DNA of 64,000 nt, from positions 682,001 through 746,000 of the forward strand of contig RQOL01000372.1 of the NCBI GenBank assembly GCA_013076295.1. Direction: 5' to 3'. Both the position numbers and the translations under genes were made by a program. The stretch comes from Sanderia malayensis (taxonomy: Eukaryota > Cnidaria > Scyphozoa > Semaeostomeae > Pelagiidae). This document shows positions 1 to 10,980 of this stretch, piece by piece. How positions within the stretch are numbered: the stretch's first letter is position 1; each line of letters opens with the position of its first letter. The notes beneath the pieces are model-generated. The model was not told the origin of the DNA and did not search any database. It worked only from the letters and a program-made list of their open reading frames with translations.

Positions 1-850
1 AAAAGTAACTAAATGTGTATAACAATTTGTTTTTGCTGAATTGACATGAATCATGCGCAAATTGTGGGGATGAATGCTAATTTTGATTAGTGCAAGTTGC
101 GGGAATAAAAGTTGATTTTTATTGGTTTAAATTGTGGGAATGATAGGTAAATTTTATTAATGTAAATTGTGGGAATTAGTGTTATTATTTATTGGTGTAA
201 ATTGCGGGAATGATAGGTAAATTTTATTAGTGTAAACTGTGGGAATTAGTGTTATCTTTTATTAGTGTAAATTGTGGGAATGAATGTTAATATTACTGAA
301 AAGGTAACTAAAAGAGTATAACAATTTGCTTTCGCGGAATTGACGTGGAATCATGCGCAAAGCGTGGGAATGAATACTAATTTTGATTAGTGTAAGTTGC
401 GGGAACAAAAGTTAATGTCTATTAGTGTAAATGGTGGGAATGAATTTTCATATTACTGAAAAAGTAACTAAAAGTGTATAACAATTTGTTCTCGCTGAAT
501 TGACGTGGAATCATGCGCAATTTGTGGGAATGAATACTAATTTTGATTAGTGTAAGTTTCGGGAAAAAAAGTTAATTTTTATTGCTGTAAATTGTGGGAG
601 TGAATGTTGTCTTTTATTAGTGTAAATTGTGGGAATGAGTGTTAATATTACTGAAAAAGTAACTAAAAGTGTATAACAATTTGTTCTGGCTTCATTGACG
701 TGGAAACATGCGCAAATTTTGGGAATGAATACTAATTTTGATTAGTGTAAGTTGCGGGAATAAACGTTAATTTTGATTAGTGTAAGTTGCGGGAATGAAA
801 GTTAATTTTTATTAGTGTAAATTGTGGGAATGAGTGTTATCTTTTATTAT
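1..850 (+). repeat. Diverged satellite, partial relative of the 2.58-kb HOR
   Basis: These monomers match the start of the HOR unit: position 1 lines up with about position 998, with the same AAATGTGTATAAC core and GGGGATGAAT alpha subrepeat. They carry many private changes and an extra GATAGGTAAATT subrepeat. This is probably an older, less homogenised edge of the HOR array. No gene is seen. Confidence 0.75.
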
Positions 851-3433
851 TGTACCTTGTGGGAATGAATGTTAACATACCTGAAAAAAGTAACTAAAAG
901 TGTATAGCAATTTGTTGTGGCTGAATTGACGTGGAATCATGCGCAAATTGTGGGAATAAATCTAAATAAATTGTAGGAATGAATGTTAATATTACTCAAA
1001 AAAGTAACTAAATGTTTATAACAATTTGTTTTCGCTGAATTGACATGAATCATGCGCAAATTGTGGGGATGAATCCTAATTTTGATTAGTGTAAGTTGCG
1101 GGAATAAAAGTTGATTTTTATTGGTGTAAATTGTTGGAATGATAGGTAAATTTTATTAGTGTAAATTGTGGGAATTAGTGTTATCCTTTATTAGTGTAAA
1201 TTGTGGGAATGAATGTTAATATTACTGAAAAAGTAACTAAAAGAGTATAACAATTTGCTTTCGCTGAATTGACGTGCAACCATGCGCAAATTGTGGGAAT
1301 GAATACTAATTCTGATTAGTGTAAGTTGCGGGAATGAAAGTTAATTTTTATTAGTGTAAATGGTGGGAGTGAATGTTGTCTTTTATTAGTGTAAATTGTG
1401 GGAATGAATGTTAATATTACTGAAAAAGTAACTAAAAGTGTATAACAATTTGTTCTGGCTGCATTGACGTGGAAACATGCCCAAATTTTGGGAATGAATA
1501 CTAATTTTGATTAGTGTAAATTGCGGGAATAAAAGTTAAATTTGATTAGTGTAAGTTGCGGGAATAAAAGTTAATTTTCATTAGTGTAAATTGCGGGAAT
1601 AAAAGCTAATTTTTATTGGTCTAAATTGTGGGAAGGAATGTTATTGTAAATTGTGGGAATGAATGTTAATATTACTGAAAGAAGTAACTAAAAGTGTATA
1701 ACAATTTGTTCTCGCTGAATTGACGTGGAATCATGCGCAAATTGTGGGAATGAATCCTAATCTTGATTAGTGTAAGTTGCGGGAATAAAAATTAATTTTT
1801 ATTGGTGCAAATTGTGGGAATGAATGTTAATATAACTGAAACAGGTAACTAATAGTGTCTAACAATTTGTTCTCGCTGAATTGACGTGGAATCATGGGAA
1901 ATAAAAGTAAAATAAAAGTTAATTTTTATTGGTGTAAATTGTGGGAGGGAAAATTAATTTTTATTCGTGTAAATTGTGGGAATGAGTGTTATCTTTTATT
2001 AGTGTAAATTGTGGGAATGAATGTTAATGTTACTGAAAAAGTAACTAAAAGTGTATAACAATTTGTTCTCGCTGAATTGACGTGGAATCATGCGCAATTT
2101 GTGGGAATGAATGTTAATTTTGATTATTGAAAGTTGCGGAAATAAAAGTTAATTTTTATTGGTGTAAATTGTTGGCATGAATGTTATTATAACTGAAAAA
2201 AGTATCTAAAAGTGTATAACAATTTTTCTTCGCTGAATTGACGTGGAATCATTGGAAATTTGTGGGAATGAATGTTAATTTTGATTAGGGAAAAAAAGTT
2301 AATTTTCATTGGTATAAATTGTGGGAAGGAATGTTATTGTAAATTGTGGGAATGAATGTTAATATTACTGAAAGAAGTAACTAAAAGTGTATAACAATTT
2401 GTTCTCGCTGAATTGACGTGGAATCATGCGCAAATTGTGGGAATGAATCCTAATCTTGATTAGTGTAAGTTGCGGGAATAAAAATTAATTTTTATTGGTG
2501 CAAATTGTGGGAATGTATGTTAATATAACTGAAACAGGTAACTAATAGTGTATAAGAATTTGTTCTCGCTGAATTGACGTGGAATCATGCGCAAATTGTG
2601 GGAATGAATCCTAATTTTGATAAGTTGCGGGAATAAAAGTTATTTTTTATTGGTGTAAATTGTGGGAATTTGTGTAATTTTTTATTAGTGTAAATTGTGG
2701 GATTGAATGTTAATTTCACTGAAAAAAGTAACTATAATGTATAACAATTTGTTCTGGCTGAATTGACATCGAATCATGCGCAAATTGTGGGAATGAATCC
2801 TAATCTTGATTAGTGTAAGTTGCGGGAATAAAAATTAATTTTTATTGGTGCAAATTGTGGGAATGAGTGTTATCTTTTATTCGTGTAAAGTGTGGGAATG
2901 AATGTTAATATTAATGAAAAAGTAATTAAAAGTGTATAACAATTTGTTCTCGCTGAATTGATGTGAAATCATGCGCAATTTGTGGGAATGAATGTTAATT
3001 TTGATTATTGTAAGTTGCGGGAATAAAAGTTAACTTTTGTTGGTGTAAATTGTGGGAATGAGTGTTATCTTTTATTAGTGTAAATTGTGGGAATGAATAT
3101 TAATGTTACTGAAAAAGTAACTAAAAGTGTATAACAATTTGTTCTGGCTGAATTGACGTGGAATCATGCGCAATTTGTGGGAATGAATGTTAATTTTGAT
3201 TAGTGTAAGTTGCGGGAATAAAAGTTAATTTTTGTTGCTGTAAATTGTGGGAATGAGTGTTAATATTACTGAAAAAGTAACTAAAAGTGTATAACAATAT
3301 GTTCTGGCTGCATTGACGTGGAAACATGCGCAAATTTTGGGAATGAATACTAATTTTGATTAGTGTAAGTTGCGGGAATAAAAGTTGATTTTTCTTGGTG
3401 TAAATTGTGGGAATGAGTGTTATCTTTTATTAT
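851..3433 (+). repeat. 2.58-kb HOR copy A (interior replaced)
   Basis: The unit is phased on the rare TGTACCTTGTGGG subrepeat found at 851, 3434, 6018, 8398 and 10981. Copy A is 2,583 bp. Its left third (to about 1617) and its right end (from about 3110-3140) match copies B-E closely. The interior, about 1617-3110, contains different monomers. Total length is nevertheless the same as the standard unit. Confidence 0.85.
1617..3110 (+). repeat. Non-homologous interior block of HOR copy A
   Basis: Monomers here do not align with the equivalent block of copies B-E (4200-5690 in B). They look like the types in the 13-24 kb domain: GAAACAGGTAAC, CCTAATCTTGATTAG, and subrepeats with ATTGTAAATTGTGGG. 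An internal duplication is present: about 1620-1850 recurs at about 2310-2540, with offset 693 bp. It could be a conversion or exchange tract, or the ancestral state before the B-E unit formed. Confidence 0.7.
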
Positions 3434-3815
3434 TGTACCTTGTGGGAATGAATGTTAACATACCTGAAAAAAGTAACTAAAAGTGTATAGCAATTTGTTG
3501 TGGCTGAATTGACGTGGAATCATGCGCAAATTGTGGGAATAAATCTAAATAAATTGTAGGAATGAATGTTAATATTACTCAAAAAGGTAACTAAATGTGT
3601 ATAACAATTTGTTTTCGCTGAATTGACATGAATCATGCGCAAATTGTGGGGATGAATCCTAATTTTGATTAGTGTAAGTTGCGGGAATAAAAGTTGATTT
3701 TTATTGGTGTAAATTGTGGGAATGATAGGTAAATTTTATTAGTGTAAATTGTGGGAATTAGTGTTATCCTTTATTAGTGTAAATTGTGGGAATGAATGTT
3801 AATATTACTGAAAAA

Positions 3816-3870
3816 GTAACTAAAAGAGTATAACAATTTGCTTTCGCTGAATTGACGTGCAACCATGCGC
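3816..3870 (+). repeat. Core box of the monomer (example)
   Basis: This 55-56 bp box separates the runs of 35-bp subrepeats and is the most complex, GC-richer part of the monomer. Family-wide landmarks are GTAACTAAAAGTGTATAAC, then AACAATTTGTT (a 5-bp inverted repeat around one T), then TCGCTGAATTGACGTGGAATC, spelled here with small changes, then CATGCGC. It carries most of the CpG sites of the monomer. Variants distinguish monomer lineages: TTCTCGC, TTCTGGC, TTTTCGC, CTTTCGC, TTGTGGC, and TGACGTGG versus TGACATGG. No coding or RNA-gene structure is evident. Confidence 0.9.
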
Positions 3871-4010
3871 AAATTGTGGGAATGAATACTAATTCTGATT
3901 AGTGTAAGTTGCGGGAATGAAAGTTAATTTTTATTAGTGTAAATGGTGGGAGTGAATGTTGTCTTTTATTAGTGTAAATTGTGGGAATGAATGTTAATAT
4001 TACTGAAAAA
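3816..4010 (+). repeat. Representative 195-bp monomer (core + four 35-bp subrepeats)
   Basis: This monomer shows the full plan. The core box is 3816-3870. Subrepeat alpha (3871-3905) carries TTGTGGGAATGAAT. Beta (3906-3940) carries TTGCGGGAAT. Gamma (3941-3975) is here a GGTGGGAGTGAAT variant. Delta (3976-4010) ends TTAATATTACTGAAAAA and leads into the next core. Each subrepeat is exactly 35 bp. Beta is usually followed by zero to three gamma-type copies (GAGTGTTATC, GGGAAAATTAATT or GATAGGTAAATT forms), which gives monomers of about 161, 196 or 231 bp. The next monomer, 4011-4241, is a 231-bp, five-subrepeat example. Confidence 0.95.
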
Positions 4011-5166
4011 GTAACTAAAAGTGTATAACAATTTGTTCTGGCTGCATTGACGTGGAAACATGCGCAAATTTTGGGAATGAATACTAATTTTGATTAGTGT
4101 AAGTTGCGGGAATAAAAGTTAATTTTGATTAGTGTAAGTTGCGGGAATAAAAGTTAATTTTCATTAGTGTAAATTGCGGGAATAAAAGTTAATTTTTATT
4201 AGTGTAAATGGTGGGAATGTATGTTAATATAACTGAAAAAAGTAGCTAAAAGTGTATAACAATTTGATCTCGCTGAATTGACGTAGAATCATGCGCAAAT
4301 TGTGGGAATGAATGTTAATTTTGATTAATGTAAGTTGCGGCAATAAAACGTAAATTTTATTGGTGAAATTTGTGGGAGGGAAAATTAATTTTTATTAGTG
4401 TAAATTGTGGGAATGAATTTTAATATTACTGGAAAAAGTAACTAAAAGTGTATAACAATTTGTTCTGGCTGCATTGACATGGAAACATGCGCAAATTTTG
4501 GGAATGAATACTAATTTTGATTAGTGTAAGTTGCGGGAATAAAAGTTAATTTTGATTAGTGTAAGTTGCGGGAATAAAAGTTAATTTTCATTAGTGTAAG
4601 TTGCGGGAATAAAAGTTAATTTTTATTAGTGTAAATGGTGGGAATGTATGTTAATATAACTGAAAAAAGTAGCTAAAAGTGTATAACAATTTGATCTCGC
4701 TGAATTGACGTGGAATCATGCGCAAATTGTGGGAATGAATGTTAATTTTGATTAATGTAAGTTGCGGGAATAAAACTTGAATTTTATTGGTGTAAATTGT
4801 GGGAGGGAAAATTAATTTTTATTAGTGTAAATTGTGGGAATTAGTGTTATCTTTTATTCGTGTAAATTGTGGGAATGAATGTTAATATTACTGAAAAAGT
4901 AACTAAAAGTGTATAACAATTTGTTCTCGCTGAATTGACGTGAAATCATGCGCAATTTGTGGGAATGAATGTTAATTTTGATTAATGTAAGTTGCGGGAA
5001 TAAAAGTTAATTTTTGTTGGTGTAAATTGTGGGAATGAGTGTTATCTTTTATTAGTGTAAATTGTGGGAAGGAATGTTAATATTACTGAAAAAAGTAACT
5101 AAAAGTGTATAACAATTTGTTCTCGCTGAATTGACGTGGAATCATGCGCAAATTGTAGGAATGAAT

Positions 5167-5576
5167 GTTATTATAACTGAAAAAATTAACTAAAAGTGTA
5201 TAACAATTTTTCTTCGCTGAATTGACGTGGAATCATGCGCAAATCGTGGGAATGAATCTAAATAAATTGTGGGACTGAATGTTAATAATACTCAAAAAGG
5301 TAACTAAAAGTGTATAACAATTTGTTCTCGCTGAATTGACATGGAAACATGCGCAAATTGTGGGAATGAATGTTATTATAACTGAAAAAATTAACTAAAA
5401 GTGTATAACAATTTTTCTTCGCTGAATTGACGTGGAATCATGCGCAAATCGTGGGAATGAATCTAAATAAATTGTGGGACTGAATGTTAATAATTCTCAA
5501 AAAGGTAACTAAAAGTGTATAACAATTTGTTCTCGCTGAATTGACGTGGAATCATGCGCAATTTGTGGGAATGAAT
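5167..5576 (+). repeat. Tandem pair of 205-bp units inside the HOR
   Basis: GTTATTATAAC at 5167 and 5372, and the CTCAAAAAGG junctions at 5291 and 5496, are both exactly 205 bp apart. The two units can be told apart by AATAATACTC (first) and AATAATTCTC (second). The same pair is present in copies D and E but single in copy C. Confidence 0.9.
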
Positions 5577-6017
5577 ACTAATTTTGATTAGTGTAAGTTT
5601 CGGGAAAAAAAGTTAATTTTTATTGGTGTAAATTGTGGGAGTGAATGTTGTCTTTTATTAGTGTAAATTGTGGGAATGAATGTTAATATTACTGAAAAAA
5701 GTAACTAAAAGTGTATAACAATTTGTTCTGGCTGAATTGACGTGGAATCATGCGCAATTTGTGGGAATGAATGTTAATTTTGATTAGTGTAAGTTGCGGG
5801 AATAAAAGTTAATTTTTGTTGCTGTAAATTGTGGGAATGAGTGTTAATATTACTGAAAAAGTAACTAAAAGTGTATAACAATTTGTTCTGGCTGCATTGA
5901 CGTGGAAACATGCGCAAATTTTGGGAATGAATACTAATTTTGATTAGTGTAAGTTGCGGGAATAAAAGTTGATTTTTATTGGTGTAAATTGTGGGAATGA
6001 GTGTTATCTTTTATTAT

Positions 6018-8397
6018 TGTACCTTGTGGGAATGAATGTTAACATACCTGAAAAAAGTAACTAAAAGTGTATAGCAATTTGTTGTGGCTGAATTGACGTG
6101 GAATCATGCGCAAATTGTGGGAATAAATCTAAATAAATTGTAGGAATGAATGTTAATATTACTCAAAAAGGTAACTAAATGTGTATAACAATTTGTTTTC
6201 GCTGAATTGACATGAATCATGCGCAAATTGTGGGGATGAATCCTAATTTTGATTAGTGTAAGTTGCGGGAATAAAAGTTGATTTTTATTGGTGTAAATTG
6301 TGGGAATGATAGGTAAATTTTATTAGTGTAAATTGTGGGAATTAGTGTTATCCTTTATTAGTGTAAATTGTGGGAATGAATGTTAATATTACTGAAAAAG
6401 TAACTAAAAGAGTATAACAATTTGCTTTCGCTGAATTGACGTGCAACCATGCGCAAATTGTGGGAATGAATACTAATTCTGATTAGTGTAAGTTGCGGGA
6501 ATGAAAGTTAATTTTTATTAGTGTAAATGGTGGGAGTGAATGTTGTCTTTTATTAGTGTAAATTGTGGGAATGAATGTTAATATTACTGAAAAAGTAACT
6601 AAAAGTGTATAACAATTTGTTCTGGCTGCATTGACGTGGAAACATGCGCAAATTTTGGGAATGAATACTAATTTTGATTAGTGTAAGTTGCGGGAATAAA
6701 AGTTAATTTTGATTAGTGTAAGTTGCGGGAATAAAAGTTAATTTTCATTAGTGTAAATTGCGGGAATAAAAGTTAATTTTTATTAGTGTAAATGGTGGGA
6801 ATGTATGTTAATATAACTGAAAAAAGTAGCTAAAAGTGTATAACAATTTGATCTCGCTGAATTGACGTAGAATCATGCGCAAATTGTGGGAATGAATGTT
6901 AATTTTGATTAATGTAAGTTGCGGCAATAAAACGTAAATTTTATTGGTGAAATTTGTGGGAAGGAAAATTTATTTTTTATTAGTGTAAATTGTGGGAATG
7001 AATTTTAATATTACTGAAAAAAGTAACTAAAAGTGTATAACAATTTGTTCTGGCTGCATTGACATGGAAACATGCGCAAATTTTGGGAATGAATACTAAT
7101 TTTGATTAGTGTAGGTTGCGGGAATAAAAGTTAATTTTGATTAGTGTAAGTTGCGGGAATAAAAGTTAATTTTCATTAGTGTAAGTTGCGGGAATAAAAG
7201 TTAATTTTTATTAGTGTAAATGGTGGGAATGTATGTTAATATAACTGAAAAAAGTAGCTAAAAGTGTATAACAATTTGATCTCGCTGAATTGACGTGGAA
7301 TCATGCGCAAATTGTGGGAATGAATGTTAATTTTGATTAATGTAAGTTGCGGGAATAAAACTTGAATTTTATTGGTGTAAATTGTGGGAGGGAAAATTAA
7401 TTTTTATTAGTGTAAATTGTGGGAATTAGTGTTATCTTTTATTCGTGTAAATTGTGGGAATGAATGTTAATATTACTGAAAAAGTAACTAAAAGTGTATA
7501 ACAATTTGTTCTCGCTGAATTGACGTGAAATCATGCGCAATTTGTGGGAATGAATGTTAATTTTGATTAATGTAAGTTGCGGGAATAAAAGTTAATTTTT
7601 GTTGGTGTAAATTGTGGGAATGAGTGTTATCTTTTATTAGTGTAAATTGTGGGAAGGAATGTTAATATTACTGAAAAAAGTAACTAAAAGTGTATAACAA
7701 TTTGTTCTCGCTGAATTGACGTGGAATCATGCGCAAATTGTAGGAATGAATGTTATTATAACTGAAAAAATTAACTAAAAGTGTATAACAATTTTTCTTC
7801 GCTGAATTGACGTGGAATCATGCGCAAATCGTGGGAATGAATCTAAATAAATTGTGGGACTGAATGTTAATAATTCTCAAAAAGGTAACTAAAAGTGTAT
7901 AACAATTTGTTCTCGCTGAATTGACGTGGAATCATGCGCAATTTGTGGGAATGAATACTAATTTTGATTAGTGTAAGTTTCGGGAAAAAAAGTTAATTTT
8001 TATTGGTGTAAATTGTGGGAGTGAATGTTGTCTTTTATTAGTGTAAATTGTGGGAATGAATGTTAATATTACTGAAAAAAGTAACTAAAAGTGTATAACA
8101 ATTTGTTCTGGCTGAATTGACGTGGAATCATGCGCAATTTGTGGGAATGAATGTTAATTTTGATTAGTGTAAGTTGCGGGAATAAAAGTTAATTTTTGTT
8201 GCTGTAAATTGTGGGAATGAGTGTTAATATTACTGAAAAAGTAACTAAAAGTGTATAACAATTTGTTCTGGCTGCATTGACGTGGAAACATGCGCAAATT
8301 TTGGGAATGAATACTAATTTTGATTAGTGTAAGTTGCGGGAATAAAAGTTGATTTTTATTGGTGTAAATTGTGGGAATGAGTCTTATCTTTTATTAT
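6018..8397 (+). repeat. 2.58-kb HOR copy C (2,380 bp, one 205-bp unit lost)
   Basis: It aligns with copy B throughout but has a single 205-bp unit around 7752-7876. That unit has the left flank of the first B unit (TAGGAATGAATG) and the AATTCTC end of the second, so it is the chimera expected from deletion by recombination between the pair. A 1-bp gain near 6975 accounts for the rest of the length difference. Confidence 0.9.
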
Positions 8398-10980
8398 TGT
8401 ACCTTGTGGGAATGAATGTTAACATACCTGAAAAAAGTAACTAAAAGTGTATAGCAATTTGTTGTGGCTGAATTGACGTGGAATCATGCGCAAATTGTGG
8501 GAATAAATCTAAATAAATTGTAGGAATGAATGTTAATATTACTCAAAAAGGTAACTAAATGTGTATAACAATTTGTTTTCGCTGAATTGACATGAATCAT
8601 GCGCAAATTGTGGGGATGAATCCTAATTTTGATTAGTGTAAGTTGCGGGAATAAAAGTTGATTTTTATTGGTGTAAATTGTGGGAATGATAGGTAAATTT
8701 TATTAGTGTAAATTGTGGGAATTAGTGTTATCCTTTATTAGTGTAAATTGTGGGAATGAATGTTAATATTACTGAAAAAGTAACTAAAAGAGTATAACAA
8801 TTTGCTTTCGCTGAATTGACGTGCAACCATGCGCAAATTGTGGGAATGAATACTAATTCTGATTAGTGTAAGTTGCGGGAATGAAAGTTAATTTTTATTA
8901 GTGTAAATGGTGGGAGTGAATGTTGTCTTTTATTAGTGTAAATTGTGGGAATGAATGTTAATATTACTGAAAAAGTAACTAAAAGTGTATAACAATTTGT
9001 TCTGTCTGCATTGACGTGGAAACATGCGCAAATTTTGGGAATGAATACTAATTTTGATTAGTGTAAGTTGCGGGAATAAAAGTTAATTTTGATTAGTGTA
9101 AGTTGCGGGAATAAAAGTTAATTTTCATTAGTGTAAATTGCGGGAATAAAAGTTAATTTTTATTAGTGTAAATGGTGGGAATGTATGTTAATATAACTGA
9201 AAAAAGTAGCTAAAAGTGTATAACAATTTGATCTCGCTGAATTGACGTAGAATCATGCGCAAATTGTGGGAATGAATGTTAATTTTGATTAATGTAAGTT
9301 GCGGCAATAAAACGTAAATTTTATTGGTGAAATTTGTGGGAGGGAAAATTAATTTTTATTAGTGTAAATTGTGGGAATGAATTTTAATATTACTGAAAAA
9401 GTAACTAAAAGTGTATAACAATTTGTTCTGGCTGCATTGACATGGAAACATGCGCAAATTTCGGGAATGAATACTAATTTTGATTAGTGTAAGTTGCGGG
9501 AATAAAAGTTAATTTTGATTAGTGTAAGTTGCGGGAATAAAAGTTAATTTTCATTAGTGTAAGTTGCGGGAATAAAAGTTAATTTTTATTAGTGTAAATG
9601 GTGGGAATGTATGTTAATATAACTGAAAAAAGTAGCTAAAAGTGTATAACAATTTGATCTCGCTGAATTGACGTGGAATCATGCGCAAATTGTGGGAATG
9701 AATGTTAATTTTGATTAATGTAAGTTGCGGGAATAAAACTTGAATTTTATTGGTGTAAATTGTGGGAGGGAAAATTAATTTTTATTAGTGTAAATTGTGG
9801 GAATTAGTGTTATCTTTTATTCGTGTAAATTGTGGGAATGAATGTTAATATTACTGAAAAAGTAACTAAAAGTGTATAACAATTTGTTCTCGCTGAATTG
9901 ACGTGAAATCATGCGCAATTTGTGGGAATGAATGTTAATTTTGATTAATGTAAGTTGCGGGAATAAAAGTTAATTTTTGTTGGTGTAAATTGTTGGAATG
10001 AGTGTTATCTTTTATTAGTGTAAATTGTGGGAAGGAATGTTAATATTACTGAAAAAAGTAACTAAAAGTGTATAACAATTTGTTCTCGCTGAATTGACGT
10101 GGAATCATGCGCAAATTGTAGGAATGAATGTTATTATAACTGAAAAAATTAACTAAAAGTGTATAACAATTTTTCTTCGCTGAATTGACGTGGAATCATG
10201 CGCAAATCGTGGGAATGAATCTAAATAAATTGTGGGACTGAATGTTAATAATACTCAAAAAGGTAACTAAAAGTGTATAACAATTTGTTCTCGCTGAATT
10301 GACATGGAAACATGCGCAAATTGTGGGAATGAATGTTATTATAACTGAAAAAATTAACTAAAAGTGTATAACAATTTTTCTTCGCTGAATTGACGTGGAA
10401 TCATGCGCAAATCGTGGGAATGAATCTAAATAAATTGTGGGACTGAATGTTAATAATTCTCAAAAAGGTAACTAAAAGTGTATAACAATTTGTTCTCGCT
10501 GAATTGACGTGGAATCATGCGCAATTTGTGGGAATGAATACTAATTTTGATTAGTGTAAGTTTCGGGAAAAAAAGTTAATTTTTATTGGTGTAAATTGTG
10601 GGAGTGAATGTTGTCTTTTATTAGTGTAAATTGTGGGAATGAATGTTAATATTACTGAAAAAAGTAACTAAAAGTGTATAACAATTTGTTCTGGCTGAAT
10701 TGACGTGGAATCATGCGCAATTTGTGGGAATGAATGTTAATTTTGATTAGTGTAAGTTGCGGGAATAAAAGTTAATTTTTGTTGCTGTAAATTGTGGGAA
10801 TGAGTGTTAATATTACTGAAAAAGTAACTAAAAGTGTATAACAATTTGTTCTGGCTGCATTGACGTGGAAACATGCGCAAATTTTGGGAATGAATACTAA
10901 TTTTGATTAGTGTAAGTTGCGGGAATAAAAGTTGATTTTTATTGGTGTAAATTGTGGGAATGAGTGTTATCTTTTATTAT
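8398..10980 (+). repeat. 2.58-kb HOR copy D (complete, 2,583 bp)
   Basis: It is nearly identical to copy B, including the 205-bp pair. Private changes include TCTGTCTGCATT at about 9001 and one A fewer in the run at about 9393, which explains the 1-bp difference from B. Confidence 0.92.

Larger units (their letters stand above)
3434..6017 (+). repeat. 2.58-kb HOR copy B (complete, 2,584 bp)
   Basis: This is the reference unit of about 15 core boxes. It includes a tandem pair of 205-bp units, where the marker GTTATTATAAC occurs at 5167 and 5372. Copies B, C, D and E differ by only scattered single-base changes, so homogenisation is recent. Confidence 0.92.

Noticed and set aside
3816..3870. 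CENP-B box in the core
   Set aside because: TTTTCGCTGAATTGACG-type cores match the TTCG-N4-A half of the box, but the required CGGG half reads GACG. Too many mismatches to call.
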